Source of the DNA: Channallabes apus
Taxonomy: Eukaryota; Chordata; Actinopteri; Siluriformes; Clariidae
Direction: 5' to 3'
DNA: 64,000 nt
NCBI GenBank assembly: GCA_030522415.1
Contig: CM060112.1
Span: 9,431,001 to 9,495,000, forward strand
Shown here: piece by piece, positions 1-11,739 of the stretch
Position numbering within the stretch: position 1 is the first letter of the stretch
Layout: each line of letters starts with the position of its first letter
Notes under the pieces: model-generated
The model's database searches: none
What the model was told of the DNA's origin: nothing
What the model saw: the letters and a program-made list of their open reading frames with translations, nothing else
Made by a program: the position numbers and the translations under genes

Positions 1-950
1 TCATGTTACAGTATATGGATGCAGGTGTAAACACAGAAAATGTTAACTGTGCACTGGGATCTTTAAAAGTCTGATTGCATATTAAAAATCCCTTACCTGT
101 GATGTGTAAATTCACTTTCATGTATTGAACTAGTTTTCATAGACATTTTTGATTGCCTTGCCCTGTACTGCATCTTGTTCATTTCACCTGAATATTTAAA
201 TCAGTTCTAGTTACAGAAAACACAAATCAAGATTTGTTTTCAAGTAACATGCCATTTACTTTGCCTTGATATATTTTACATTTATGGAAATAAGACAACA
301 TACACCACTACAAAGAAAAACACTAAGATGTGCCAAGAAACTGGTACTTTGAAAGCAGCACACGTGCAGTGGGTTGCAGTTTAATATCACATAAGGAAAT
401 CTCATACAAAATTGACAAGATTTGATTACACAAATAAACATGTACAAAAAAAACAGGTTGATTATTTATGTATTTGTTTGTTTATTATTAATCTCTATCA
501 AATAATTCAGAAGATTAATAAATAATTAATAAATAACAGGATTAATAAATAAAAAAGCATTAATAAATAATGCCTGTTCATTTTCTGCAGTTGATTCAAA
601 GTTGATTTGCTGTTTCATGCCGAACAGGTAGTGTTTGTTTGAACCTTGTTCAGAGGATTTAAGTCTATGGTTTTGATCTCGACCAGAGTGTGACTGATGT
701 GTTCAAATGAACAACACCAATGGGGAGAATGCACCAGGGATTGAATCAATTACACTAAATGCTGCATGTTTGAAAGCACCCTAAAACACAATTTTTAGTT
801 GTACCAATATTTACTTTTAATGTGACTTTAATTTTCTCTGACTAACAAAGTCATATACTGTATCTACAGCTCTTACATACTTGCATAACATTGACAATTA
901 TATACAGTAAAACAGAGACATGATTGTTGGCACACAATGCTCATTTACGT
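1..950. other. AT-rich non-genic stretch
   Basis: No reading frame with recognisable protein features and no terminal repeats were found. The part around 460-580 is very AT-rich with recurring taataaataa words. I see nothing else that can be named here. Confidence 0.6.
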
Positions 951-1150
951 TTGTGGGGACCAAAGGGCATCAGAAAGCCCAGTGCCTCACAACCTGCTGT
1001 GTACGAAGAGTACCAGGCAAAGAGTTCAAGGTTGTTGATCTGGCCTCCCAATTCCCCAGATCTCAATCTGTCTAAGCTTCCATAGAATGCAGCTGACAAA
1101 CAAGTCTGTAATGGTAAAAACTGTCCAGTTTATTATTAAAACCTTGAAGG
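951..1150 (+). pseudogene. Relic of a Tc1-like transposase (catalytic E region)
   Basis: The plus strand at 1041-1070 reads WPPNSPDLNL, the Tc1-family motif that normally precedes the catalytic glutamate. It is followed by words such as DKQV that resemble the usual downstream segment. Only this short piece remains, with stops in frame and no terminal repeats. It ends a few bases before Tc1 copy 1, so the younger element landed at or beside the edge of an older relic. Confidence 0.6.
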
Positions 1151-1159
1151 ATAGTCCTA

Positions 1160-2778
1160 CAGTGGTGTGAAAAACTATTTGCCCCCCTCCTGATTTCTTA
1201 TTCTTTTGCATGTTTGTCACACAAAATGTTTCTGATCATCAAACACATTTAACTATTAGGCAAAGATAACACAAGTAAACACAAAATGCAGTTTTTAAAT
1301 GAGGGGTTTTATTATTTAGGGAGAAAAGAAATCCAAACCTACATGGCCCTGTGTGAAAAAGTAATTGCCCCCTGAACCTAATGACTGGTTGGGCCACCCT
1401 TAGCAGCAATAACTGCAATCAAGCGTTTGCGATAACTTGCAACGAGTCTTTTACAGCGCTCTGGAGGAATTTTGGCCCACTCATCTTTGCAGAATTGTTG
1501 TAATTCAGCTTTATTTGAGGGTTTTCTAGCATGAACCGCCTTTTTAAGGTCATGCCACAACATCTCAATAGGATTCAGGTCAGGACTTTGACTAGGCCAC
1601 TCCAAAGTCTTCATTTTGTTTTTCTTCAGCCATTCAGAGGTGGATTTGCTGGTGTGTTTTGGGTCATTGTCCTGCTGCAGCACCCAAGATCCCTTCAGCT
1701 TGAGTTGACGAACAGATGGCCGGACATTCTCCTTCAGGATTTTTTGGTAGACAGTAGAATTCATGGTTCCATCGATCACAGCAAGCCTTCCAGGTCCTGA
1801 AGCAGCAAAACAACCCCAGACCATCACACTACCACCACCATATTTTACTGTTGGTATGATGTTCTTTTTCTGAAATGCTGTGTTACTTTTACGCCAGATG
1901 TAACGGGACACGCACCTTCCAAAAAGTTCTACTTTTGTCTCGTCGGTCCACAAGGTATTTTCCCAAAAGTCTTGGCAATCATTGAGATGTTTTTTAGCAA
2001 AATTGAGACGAGCCTTAATGTTCTTTTTGCTCAAAAGTGGTTTGCGCCTTGGAAATCTGCCATGCAGGCCGTTTTTGCCCAGTCTCTTTCTTATGGTGGA
2101 GTCGTGAACACTGACCCTAATTGAGGCAAGTGAGGCCTGCAGCTCTTTAGATGTTGTCCTGGGGTCTTTTGTGGCCTCTCGGATGAGTTGTCTCTGCACT
2201 CTTGGGGTAATTTTGCTCGGCCGGCCACTCCTGGAAAGGTTCACCACTGTTCCATGTTTTTGCCATTTGTGGATAATGGCTCTCACTGTGGTTCACTGGA
2301 GTCCCAAAGCTTTAGAAATGGCTTTATAACCTTTACCAGACTGATAGATCTCAATTACTTTTGTTCTCATTTGTTCCTGAATTTCTTTGGATCTTGGCAT
2401 GATGTCTAGCTTTTGAGGTGCTTTTGGTCTACTTCTCTGTGTCAGGTAGCTCCTATTTAAGTGATTTCTTGATTGAAACAGGTGTGGCAGTAATCAGGCC
2501 TGGGGTTGACTACAGAAATTGAACTCAGGTGTGATAAACCACAGTTAAGTTATTTTTTAACAAGGGGGGCAATCACTTTTTCACACAGGGCCATGTAGAT
2601 TTGGAGTTTTTTTCTCCCTTAATAACGTAAACCTTCATTTAAAAACTGCATTCTGTGTTCAATTATGTTATCTTTGACTAATAGTTAACGGTTTTTGATG
2701 AGCAGAAACATTTAAGTGTGACAAACATGCAAAAGAATAAGAAATCAGGAAGGGGGCAAATAGTTTTTCACACCACTG
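1160..2778 (-). mobile_element. Tc1-like transposon, copy 1 (IR/DR type)
   Basis: A complete 1.62-kb element is flanked by TA on both sides (1158-1159 and 2779-2780). Each end starts CAGTGGTGTGAAAAACTATT. The inverted repeats run about 215 bp, and each contains an inner direct copy of the end motif (GTGTGAAAAAGTxATTGCCCCC), the IR/DR arrangement known from Sleeping Beauty-type elements. The transposase runs right to left. Copies 2 (54123-55734) and 3 (58598-60218) belong to the same family but lie in the opposite orientation. Confidence 0.95.
1378..2400 (-). pseudogene. Tc1 transposase, copy 1 (one nonsense codon)
   Basis: Cut-and-paste DDE transposase of 340 codons from the ATG at 2398-2400, the family's usual length and collinear with copy 3. 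The N-terminal paired-type helix-turn-helix region comes first, then the catalytic domain with D153 (in WTDETKVEL), D244 (in QQDNDPKH) and E279 (in [12 protein letters not shown]), a DD34E triad. The only break I see is TGA at 2293-2295, codon 36, where copy 3 has CGA (Arg). A CGA to TGA change is what methyl-CpG decay produces. The rest of the frame, codons 39-340, is open. The break is in the DNA-binding half, so no full-length protein is expected. Confidence 0.92.
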
Positions 2779-2828
2779 TAAATCATTACACTTTCCTTGA
2801 GGAATATGGTAAAAAAAATAAAAATATA

Positions 2829-2855
2829 ATACATACATACATACATACATACATA
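2829..2855. repeat. (ATAC)n microsatellite
   Basis: Six to seven uninterrupted copies of a catac/ataca tetranucleotide repeat just outside Tc1 copy 1. Confidence 0.9.
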
Positions 2856-3089
2856 AAAATTACTCAATGACTGTTATCAGAGATAACTTAAATGTTTGGT
2901 GCAGTCGCATCTGAGAATGTACAGCTATATATTTCCACATGCACCGTATATTGGGAACACACAGGTTTATTAATAAATGTCTGTGTGACCAAAAAGGGCT
3001 CCAATTTGCCCCCATGTTTTAATATTGGACATTGGAGTAGTGCATAGAGGTCACCTAGTTATCTAGAATATACATAGATTGGCCCTATT

Positions 3090-3600
3090 CCACACTAATG
3101 GCATATCAGGGTAAGAAGTGAATTGCATGAATTGATGCACCCATTATGCACAGTGCCACCATAAGCCTCTGGAGGCAGTGTTATGATCTAGGGTTGTTTC
3201 AGTTTCCCAGGTCTAAGCTTAACAACATTTATGTGTCAATAAAATGAAGGTAGCTGACTATCAGAATGCACTGAATAGCTAGATTTTCTCAAATATTTTT
3301 TTCTTCCCTGACAGCAGGGGCATATTCCAATGCCAACATTAATCAGACTAAAGCTATGAAAGAGTGGTTCTGGTAGTACAAAGAGTAATTTTTAAACCTG
3401 AATTGGCCACCATTTAATGCTTTTTTGGATGGGCTGGAGGAGAATATACTGTACATCATAGTTTGACTCTGTCATCATCAATACAAGGTTTGGACAGCAC
3501 ATTGTTAAAATGCTGCATGTTATAATCAAAACCAAAGATGGTCCACCAAAATACTGCAACTTTCCCATGACCCCAAGGCAATGCAAGTGACTTTCGGCAA
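3090..3600 (+). pseudogene. Old Tc1-like transposase relic
   Basis: The plus strand keeps a scrambled series of Tc1 landmarks in the right order. A stretch near 3175-3240 corresponds to the GGSVMIWGCFS block, 3300-3345 reads like the segment before and at the second catalytic Asp, a WPP-like word occurs near 3405, and a GGPPKYC-like C-terminus lies near 3540-3560. There are many stops and frameshifts, and no terminal repeats were recognised. It is far more decayed than copy 1. Assignment to Tc1 rests on motif order and recall of the family; the exact limits are uncertain. Confidence 0.5.
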
Positions 3601-3604
3601 ATCT

Positions 3605-4980
3605 ACACTTGTCTAGTATAACCCAAAGATTACCTGCAATGTTTAGCATCCAGACCTTCCTCTAATAAATCTGTTCTGGCTATCGATAATGTTCTGTAAC
3701 TTTAATACTGCAGCCTTCTCCAACAGAATGCCAACAAGTCTGCATTTCTGATTTAAAAATATCCTGTATTACCAATGACAGATGACACATTGCTAATTAG
3801 ATTGCACTTAATCAGGTGAAACTTAGCTATGTTGAAATCCTGCTCATAATCTTCATGTTCATCATGAGTGAGTGATATGCTAATTAACATCCATTTACAC
3901 AATGTTGGACCACCTCCATGGTCTCTTAAGGCTCTATCAGGGTTTAGAATTATCTATCAGGGTTTAGAATTATCTATCAGGGTTTAGAATTATGATATGA
4001 GATGCAACAGCTCCCTGCACACAGTGTATGTATCTCACATCTCCTTGTGTTGTCTATAATTTTCATTTTCTTTCTGAAATATTACCATGAGGTCCCAAAT
4101 GGTATTTTTGTGGTGCTTATTGTTATGTACTGTATGCACATTTACTAGCATCAAAAGCATGATCCTTGGTAATCCAGTGGTAAGCATGCTGTGCTCTTGC
4201 TGCAGCAACTGGTGGTCCTTTTTCGTCTTGATATTCTTTTGAAGTTGTTTTTGCAACATTGTGTTAGGGGCACTCTTTCAGCAATATTCCAACCTAATAT
4301 GAACATTGTCCCATTGCCCATAACATTACTAAATTAATGGCACAATAAGGTTTTGTAAACCAAAAAAATCCTGCAGGGCTTATGGCAGTGCTGTGATTAC
4401 AACTAACAATATCCTCATCAATAACCCAAAGTCTTAATATGCTACAGTATGTTTAATGACAGTTCAAAAAAGCTGAAACTAAAATGTTTGTACCATGAAT
4501 ACAATGACATGAAAACAGCACAAACTAATGTTTGAGGGAGTTTTTCTATGGCAGTATACACATCGAAAAGAATGAACATCTGGGTTTTTGTTAATTAAGT
4601 TGGCATTAGCCATGCTTGATTTTGTTTAGCACTGGCTCTTGGGGCTCTTTTAGAACAGTTAATTTATGCCTGAGAAACACAAGAATGTCAGATCCTGATT
4701 TAAGCAGAATTAATGCCAGTCTTTATTTGTGGCAGAGTTGCAGTAGCTTAATTGTATTGTCAGTCAGGGTTTCTTTTTTATTCCCATGGGTTGTTGGGGG
4801 GAAAGAAAGCAATGATCATTGCATTAATTTCCATTGCAGTGAAACAGGTGTCCAATCTAATCTATTTTCAATTGGCAACAATTCACAATTGAAAACAGAA
4901 TAGGAATACAAGAATACACAGAAAAAGTGTTTATTTTTCATTATATCACTGCACAGTTTAAATCTCAATTCTGAAGACAT
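3605..4980. other. Non-genic stretch
   Basis: No supported gene. It contains a three-copy 20-bp tandem repeat at 3935-3993. The open frames present (for example 4035-4259 minus and 4616-4903 plus) show no recognisable domain or codon pattern. Confidence 0.5.
3935..3993. repeat. 20-bp tandem repeat, about 3 copies
   Basis: The unit TATCAGGGTTTAGAATTATC is repeated three times head to tail with no visible differences, suggesting recent slippage or unequal exchange. Confidence 0.9.
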
Positions 4981-4983
4981 CTC

Positions 4984-5020
<37 letters not shown>

Positions 5021-5028
5021 TATTATAA
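4984..5028. repeat. (ATT)n microsatellite
   Basis: About 14 trinucleotide copies with a single interruption (act) near the right end. Confidence 0.95.
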
Positions 5029-5338
5029 GGACATATCTGACCATAGTACCTACAGGACAGTATAGCAGACCAAATGTTTATTTTAACACTTAAATATTGA
5101 GCAGCATGGAACCATGCCTGGAAACACAATTTTAAAACACATTAAGTCCTTATATGGAAGTCCTGCCAGTGCATGTTGCTGGAGGTTGCTTCAGACATCA
5201 AACCGCATTTGCATTGGGTGTCCAGATTTGTAATGTATAACCAAAGTTCAAACCATAACAAAATAATTAAAATGGAAGTTTTTACCACCTCGGGAATATG
5301 GGAATGACATTCAAACGTTTGTATATTTGTTTACCTAT

Positions 5339-5360
5339 TTTATATATATATATATATATA
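5339..5360. repeat. (TA)n microsatellite
   Basis: About ten uninterrupted TA units within AT-rich DNA. Confidence 0.9.
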
Positions 5361-5539
5361 AAATACAAGAAAGTTTTTAGTAGCATAAAATTGAGTGGTT
5401 TCTTGCTAAAAGTGTTTCTGTGACTGGTTTTGAATGTGCCCTTTGGCAGGCAGCTGCTCCCTCCTCAGTACTGCAGACTGTATAGAGTTACTTTTACCCA
5501 TGCTGCAACCAACAGATTATAATGATTATTAGAATACAA

Positions 5540-5665
5540 AGTGATTATAGTATCCATGTATAGTTAAATGTCCCATTGCTGTTACCATCTATTATCACCA
5601 CTTATTCAATCTTCTCTAATCTGACTGCTTGGTCAGGACTAACTGTTGTATAATCGAATTATATA
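5540..5665 (+). repeat. Diverged dispersed repeat (pair with 11605-11735)
   Basis: The words TAAATGTCCCATTGCTGTTACC, ATCACCACT and CTTGGT occur here in the same order and spacing as TCAAATGTCCCAGGGCTGTTACC, ATCACCACT and CTTGGT at 11605-11735. This marks two old copies of one dispersed family. No RNA polymerase III boxes or coding sequence were identified, so the class is unknown. Confidence 0.55.
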
Positions 5666-5770
5666 TTCATGTTTATACATCTAATTTCATGTTTTGTGTT
5701 TTCTCAATAACATGACAAGCTTACGAAAAGTCAAATTAACCCATTAGAAATGTTGTGCTAATTGTATCTG

Positions 5771-6090
5771 TCTTAGATCATTGTCAGGGATAACTCCTAG
5801 AGGGTGCGCCCTGAGACTTTGACCCAGACAGTTTGTTTTGTTCTGGAACTGCATTTCCCAGAGTGCACCTCGGTCAGGTGATGGGAGAACACACCTGAAT
5901 CAAGGTGATTAATTAGTTTGGCTATAAGTAGTTGTGTCTTTAGTTAGCTTGTGTCCTTCCTCTGTTATACTGCTTAGTGGCTCTGTTCTGATTAAGTTTG
6001 TCTGTGTTGGTCAACTGTTTTCTTATGTTGTTTTGCCAGAGTTTTAGTTTTTATAGGTGTTTTTAAAAAAAAAATTTATTAAAACATCTT
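5771..6090 (+). repeat. Dispersed repeat starting TGTCAGGGATAACTCCTAGAGG
   Basis: This segment, with core GGAACTGCATTTCCCAGAGT and CACCTCGGTCAGGTGAT, matches the reverse complement of 45620-45795. The two are diverged inverted copies of one family that start at the same relative point. It ends in an A/T-rich run next to the LINE tail. I recall similar sequence from fish non-autonomous transposons but cannot assign a superfamily. Confidence 0.6.
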
Positions 6091-6111
6091 AAGTCTTAAC
6101 CACTGCAATTA

Positions 6112-6237
6112 TCAGAATCAGAATCAGAATCAGAAAGAGTTTTATTGCCAAGTACGCTTGCACGTACAAGGAATTTGTTTTAGTGACGGAGCTTCCAGAA
6201 CAAAAAAATACAAATGACAAGACAAAAACAGCATGAC

Positions 6238-6278
<41 letters not shown>

Positions 6279-9200
6279 TGGTTGACATCAAATGGAGTAC
6301 GATGTGAGATACTTTTAAATAAGTTACATCAATATCTGAAGTCTGTGGTATTATACAGTATATTGCACAGTGGTATTGTACACAATATTGCACATATATT
6401 TATTGACCGTTTGAATGATGTTTATCTGTTAAGGAGGTAGATTGCCTGGGGGAAAAAACTGTTCTTATGCCTGACTGTCCTGGTGTTCGGTGCTCTGTAG
6501 CGTCGACCCGATGGCAAAAGTTCAAAAAGAAGGTGGCTTGGGTGTGAGGGGTCCAAAGTGATATTCCGTGCCCTTTTCTTCACTCTGGATATATACAGTT
6601 CTTGCAGCGTGGGCAGGGGAGTGCCAATAATTCTTTCAGCAGTCCGAACCGTCCTTTGTAGTCTTCTGATGTCTGCTTTCGTAGCTGAGCCAAACCAGAC
6701 AGTTATTGAAGTGCACAGGACGGATTCAATGACGGCTGAGTAGAACTGTGTGAGCAGCTCCTGTGGCAGGTTGAATTTCTTCAGCTGGCGAAGGAAATAC
6801 AACCTCTGGTGGGCCTTTTTAACAATGGAGTCAATGTGAATGTCCCACTTCAGGTCCTGAGAGATGGTCGTGCCCAGGAACCGGAATGACTCCACTGCCG
6901 TCACAGTGCTGTTCATGATGGTGAGTGGGGGAAGTGCAGGTGGGTTTCTCCTGAAGTCCACGATCATCTCCACTGTTTTGAGCGTGTTTAGCTCCAGGTT
7001 GTTGTGACTGCACCAGACAGCCAACTGCTTGACCTCCCTTCTGTATGCAGACTCGTCACCGTCCTGGATGAGGCCGATGATTGTAGTGTCATCTGCAAAT
7101 TTCAGGAGCTTGACAGTGGGGTCTGTGGAGGTGCAGTCGTTGGTGTAGATGGAGAAGAGCAGTGGGGAGAGAACGCATCCCTGAGGGGCTCCAGTATTGG
7201 TGGTGTGACTGTTGGATATGAATTTTCCCAGTTTCACTAGCTGCTGCCTGTCTGTCAGAAAGCTGGTGATCCAGTGACAGATAGAGCTAGGAACAGAGAG
7301 CTGGTTTAATTTGGTCTGAAGCAGTGCTGGGATGATCGTATTAAAAGCTGATGAAAAGTCTATGAACAAGACCCTTGCATAAGCCCCTGGTTTGTCCAGA
7401 TGTTGAAGGATGAAGTGCAGTCCCATATTAACTGCATCATCAACAGACCTGTTTGCTCTATAAGCAAACTGCAGGGGGTCCAGTAAGGGTCCTGTGATGT
7501 CCCTCAGATAGGCCAACACCAGTCTTTCAAATGACTTCATGACCACAGATGTTAGGGCGACTGGTCTGTAGTCATTAAGTCCTGTGATTTTAGGTTTTTT
7601 TGGAATGGGGATGATTGTGGAACGTTTAAAGCACAAAGGCACTTCACATTGTTCCAGTGATCTGTTGAAGATCTGTGTGAAAATGGGCGCCAGCTGGTCA
7701 GCACAGGATTTCAGACAGGCTGGTGTCACGCCGTCAGGGCCTGGAGCTTCCCTTCTCTTTTGTTTCAGAAAGATCTGGCGAACATCCTTTTCACAGACCT
7801 GGAGTGCAGGGGGGGAAGAGAGGGTGGTTGTCAGAGGTGATAATGGTGGTGTAGAAAGAGGGTTAGGACAGGAGTGTGGTGTGAGACTGGGAGTTTCAAA
7901 TCTACAATAGAACTCATTCAGGTCATCAACCAGTTGTTGATTCCCTACAGAGTTGGGGGATGGCGTCTTGTAGTTAGTGATGGTTTTCAGGCCTTTCCAC
8001 ACTGAAGCAGGGTCGTTTGCAGAAAACTGGTTTTCCAGTTTTTTAGAGTAGCTCCTCTTAGCTGCTCTGATCGCCCTTGTTAGTGTGTTCCTGGCCTGGT
8101 TATACAAGATCCTGTCCCCACTCCTGTAGGCATCCTCTTTGGCCTGACGAAGCTGTCTGAGCTTTGCTGTAAACCATGGTTTGTCATTGTTATATGTTAA
8201 AAGTGTCCTGGTAGGGATGCACATGTCCTCACAGAAACTGATGTAGGATGTTACAGAATCTGTGAGCTCGTCCAGATTGGTGGCAGCAGCTTCAAAAACA
8301 CTCCAATCAGTGCAGTCGAAACAGGCCTGTAATTCCTGTTCTGCTTCACTGGTCCATCTCTTTACTGTCCTTACTACAGGCTTAGCAGATTTAAGTTTTT
8401 GCCTATAGGTTGGGAGAAGATGAACCAGGCAGTGGTCAGAAAGTCCTAAAGCTGCTCTGGGGACGGAGCGATATGCATCCTTTATTGTGGTGTAGCAGTG
8501 ATCCAAAGTATTTTTGTCTCTGGTGGGGCATGTAATGTGCTGTTTGTATTTAGGCAGTTCACGTTTGAGGTTTGCTTTGTTAAAATCCCCAAGTATAATT
8601 ATAAGAGAGTCCGGGTGTTGTTGCTCCGTGTCTGTGATCTGAGCAGCCAGCTGTTGCAATGCTGCGTTCACACACGCTTGTGGAGGGATGTACACACTCA
8701 CAAGAATGAACGAGGTGAACTCGCGCGGCGAATAGAAAGGCTTGCAGTTGATGAAATATGCCTCTAGATCAGGACAGCACATCTTCTTCAATGGTGTCAC
8801 ATTTGTACACCAACTTTCGTTGATGTAAAAGCATGTCCCGCCGCCTCGCGATTTCCCCGTTGATTCTGTGTCGCGATCCGCTCTGAACAGGTGGAAGCCC
8901 GGCAGGTGTAGCGCGTTGTCCGGGATGGCTTCATTCAGCCAGGTTTCCGTGAAACACAGCGCGGCAGAGTTTGAAAAGTCTTTATTTTTCCTGGAGAGCA
9001 GGAAAAGTTCGTCCATTTTGTTGGGTAGAGAGCGGAGATTCGCCAGATGTATACTCGGCAGCGCAGTTCTAAAGCCGCGCTGTCGGAGCTTGACGAGCGC
9101 ACCGGCTCTCTTCCCCCGCCTGCGCTTCTTAAAGCATTTAAACAGCGCAGCTGCTCCGCCGGTTACAATGTTCAGTAAAACGTTTGAAAAATCAAAAAGT

Positions 9201-9415
9201 GGTTGAAAATTGTGTGATGTGTCCTGCTGAACGTTCAGCAGTTCATCCCTGGTATAAGTTATTACGTTTGAGAAACAAAAAACAGGACAAACTAACAAAA
9301 ACAGTAAGACTAATGGAGAGCTCCACACTGAGGCAGCCATCCGCGGCGCCATCCTGAGAGAATGAATGCCTCGCCCTTCACACATAAGTGACAATCACCT
9401 TGTCTCTCTAACTTA
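6112..9415 (-). mobile_element. LINE of the CR1/L2/Rex1 group, apparently full coding length
   Basis: A non-LTR retrotransposon runs right to left. Its 3' end lies at low coordinates: GGCAATAAAACTCTTTCTGA followed by a short (ATTCTG)n tail at 6112-6135, the microsatellite-type tail usual in CR1/L2-like LINEs. A 30-bp homopolymer (plus-strand A, 6239-6271) interrupts the 3' UTR. The 5' part (about 8650-9200) is rich in CpG, unlike its surroundings, as expected for a LINE that has not yet decayed much. The 5' limit near 9415 is approximate, and no target duplication was found by eye. Confidence 0.88.
6422..9385 (-). CDS. LINE polyprotein: APE-type endonuclease plus reverse transcriptase, 987 aa
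   Basis: The protein nicks target DNA and copies its own RNA onto the nick. Start chosen: the first ATG at 9383-9385; the open frame extends three codons further only with TTG. Residues 22-39 are strongly hydrophobic and resemble a signal peptide, and a basic patch (KKRRRGKR) follows at 86-93. The endonuclease (about 112-330) keeps N116, E147 (TETW), GDFN at 266-269 and SDH at 316-318. The reverse transcriptase (about 530-800) keeps D676 (FIDFSSAF), the APQG block near 733 and FADD at 763-766. The C-terminus contains LRQLKKF and ends [12 protein letters not shown]. There are no stops or frameshifts, so it may still be functional. No separate ORF1 was seen upstream. Confidence 0.9.
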   Translation of the reverse strand: MCEGRGIHSLRMAPRMAASVWSSPLVLLFLLVCPVFCFSNVITYTRDELLNVQQDTSHNFQPLFDFSNVLLNIVTGGAAALFKCFKKRRRGKRAGALVKLRQRGFRTALPSIHLANLRSLPNKMDELFLLSRKNKDFSNSAALCFTETWLNEAIPDNALHLPGFHLFRADRDTESTGKSRGGGTCFYINESWCTNVTPLKKMCCPDLEAYFINCKPFYSPREFTSFILVSVYIPPQACVNAALQQLAAQITDTEQQHPDSLIIILGDFNKANLKRELPKYKQHITCPTRDKNTLDHCYTTIKDAYRSVPRAALGLSDHCLVHLLPTYRQKLKSAKPVVRTVKRWTSEAEQELQACFDCTDWSVFEAAATNLDELTDSVTSYISFCEDMCIPTRTLLTYNNDKPWFTAKLRQLRQAKEDAYRSGDRILYNQARNTLTRAIRAAKRSYSKKLENQFSANDPASVWKGLKTITNYKTPSPNSVGNQQLVDDLNEFYCRFETPSLTPHSCPNPLSTPPLSPLTTTLSSPPALQVCEKDVRQIFLKQKRREAPGPDGVTPACLKSCADQLAPIFTQIFNRSLEQCEVPLCFKRSTIIPIPKKPKITGLNDYRPVALTSVVMKSFERLVLAYLRDITGPLLDPLQFAYRANRSVDDAVNMGLHFILQHLDKPGAYARVLFIDFSSAFNTIIPALLQTKLNQLSVPSSICHWITSFLTDRQQLVKLGKFISNSHTTNTGAPQGCVLSPLLFSIYTNDCTSTDPTVKLLKFADDTTIIGLIQDGDESAYRREVKQLAVWCSHNNLELNTLKTVEMIVDFRRNPPALPPLTIMNSTVTAVESFRFLGTTISQDLKWDIHIDSIVKKAHQRLYFLRQLKKFNLPQELLTQFYSAVIESVLCTSITVWFGSATKADIRRLQRTVRTAERIIGTPLPTLQELYISRVKKRARNITLDPSHPSHLLFELLPSGRRYRAPNTRTVRHKNSFFPQAIYLLNR

Positions 9416-9419
9416 AAAA

Positions 9420-10960
9420 TTCAAAAACTATGTTTTCAACATGCAACTATATGAATTTTAAACTTTCATTCAGAAAAAAAATTGTGCATTCAGCACCTAT
9501 AAAGCACACTCTGCAATAATCTTCTCAAGCATGTTTTTATAAGGTCATCTCAAGATTCAGCATCTAATATTGCTTTATGGCTTTAACAGCGGTGATGGAA
9601 TTACCTCACTGAAATGAATGGCCAGAATATCACTAATAGATAGCCTACAGGTATCTCTATATTGCTTAGATACAACTGTGTCTGAAACTGGGTATTGATT
9701 TAGATTTAATGGACCAGAAATGAAAAAGGCAACTGGACTTAGCTTACATGCAGCTCTGAAGCAAAGTTATTTTATTTTCAACAAGGCAACATTTAAATGC
9801 TTTGTCCTTATTAAAATGTTTTCTCTTCTGATATAAAGCCCAACATTTTAAAGCCAACAATTTTCAAATAGAAATGTATATATTGTATACAGGCAAAAAA
9901 ACAATTAACATATTTTGGGTTGAATCCAACTTAATGACATTATGTATAATTAACAATGAGGTGAAAGGTTGCTGCTGGTTTTCGTTTTAAGTATAGCTTT
10001 CCCTATGGCAATCTTGACCTTAGTCGAAGATTTGTAGGAGAAAAGGTGGGAAGGTGATGGAATGTGCTTGTTAGGATCTGCTGTGAAAATATATATATGG
10101 GTATAGAATATGTGCATTATTAGCTTTATATCACCATGCTTTCTAGGAGGGTGTCTGTTAATTTATAATGAACAATGCTTAAAAGCAAAATGGCATTTAT
10201 TTAACATTAAATAAGCATCAGATGCGAACATTCTACTTCCTTTTGTTCTGGACTGCCATAGAGGCTTGTGGAAGATTTTCATTTGATCATTTCCTTGCTG
10301 AATACCAAAAGCAAAAAGTTGTCACCTTTTGATGATGTGACCCATGAATAGCCTTTAAAATGTGTCCCATTTTAGTCTTGTTCAGAAGTCGATAAAAACA
10401 ATTCAAAGATGGTAAGTGTAGCACTCTCATCTTTTTGTTTCTTGCTAATAAGTCTCAATTTGTTGTTGTTCAATCTGCCAGACAGAGTGCAATGACATGC
10501 AGCTTGGGTAATGGCAATTCTAGTATTTGACAACACAGTTTTTGTGTTGGTAAACTGTGTTCCTGGAACGTTCAGCTGGAATACTTATTTTGCAGCATGA
10601 TACTAAAGAGGAACTAATCAAATATATATGCTAATTGAGAATTTAAAACTTTTTTTTTTTTATCTTTATTGTGGTTTCAGGGCCGGATGCAAGCTGTTTG
10701 TTTTGTTAAGCAAACTGATGGAGTCATAAAATGGCCATTGATCAAATCATTTGTCACCAGAACATTTCTCACAAGCACTTGAAAAACATTGCTCAAATTA
10801 CATTGTAGCATTGCTTTTCATTATTAAGTGTTTTATAGATATTCAATTTTAGCATCTAATCTAATATTGCAATCAGTCATCACTGGTTACTCTGGTTAAA
10901 AAACAATATTCTAAATTACAGTAAAACAATAGATTTTGTATTGGTACTTGGTAACTGATA
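9420..10960. other. AT-rich non-genic stretch
   Basis: No gene, terminal repeat or dispersed family recognised. Confidence 0.5.
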
Positions 10961-11075
10961 TTTCCCAATTGTCCATAGTGTGTGTCAAGTGTATGACTGT
11001 GTGCATGCTTGTGCCCTGCAATGGATTGGCACTCTGTTCAGGGTGTACCTTGTCTTGTGGCAAGAGTGAGGAGTA
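10961..11075 (+). repeat. Mermaid/DANA-type SINE, 3' fragment
   Basis: GTGCCCTGCAATGGATTGGC followed by ACTCTGTTCAGGGTGTACC matches the 3' half of the SINE at 25275-25636. The tRNA-like head is absent, so this is a truncated old copy. Confidence 0.8.
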
Positions 11076-11604
11076 TAAAGAATGTGTGAGAGCGTGACGG
11101 AAAACTTTTGTGCTTAAATACCAGCATCTCTGTTATGGGGTTGTACGTAGGTGCAGCCAAACATGCCATAGCTGTTCTGATATTTAGTATAACACCACAA
11201 CCTCAAGTGTAATATTGCTTTCATGCAATGGTTCTACAAACACTATTTATATCAACAGATTACGATTTGTTTATTTATTTAATCAGTCAATTGGCAATAC
11301 ATATTTTTCCGCAATTGGCAGTACTATTGTTGAGCTGGCAGCCGACAGTTAATGACTGATATTAATTAACAGAGACTTACGGGTACTATGTAACCAAAAG
11401 GTGAGGAGAATTAGTGGAAAGTCCTGTAAATACCATTTAGTTTCTCGTTATGTCTGCATTTATTCCACTTTAGAATAGCATCAGCTAACTGTTCCAGGGT
11501 TAAATAACAAATAGTGTAAAATGGAAAGCGAGTGCTCAATTTAGGGTTCCCACACAGTTCCCTTGTTCAGGGGTTAATGATTCTTGTTAAACTTGTGAAG
11601 CGGA

Positions 11605-11735
11605 GTGATGCATATAGTCAAATGTCCCAGGGCTGTTACCGTATGCTCAATATCACCACTCATAGAATACATTCTGTCCAGACAAATTGCTTGGTTGGAA
11701 CTATTTGTTCAATAATAAAACTTATCTTATCATTG
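11605..11735 (+). repeat. Diverged dispersed repeat (pair with 5540-5665)
   Basis: Second member of the pair described at 5540-5665. It shares the words AAATGTCCCAGGGCTGTTACC (allowing mismatches), ATCACCACT and GCTTGGT in the same order. Confidence 0.55.
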
Positions 11736-11739
11736 GACT

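Noticed and set aside
4035..4259. Lysine- and glutamine-rich 74-codon frame on the minus strand
   Set aside because: Low complexity, no recognised domain, and no nearby exon signals.
8498..9206. CpG-rich stretch with plus-strand open frames that looks like a gene promoter and first exon
   Set aside because: It is the 5' part of the minus-strand LINE coding region; the plus-strand frames are shadows of the endonuclease frame.
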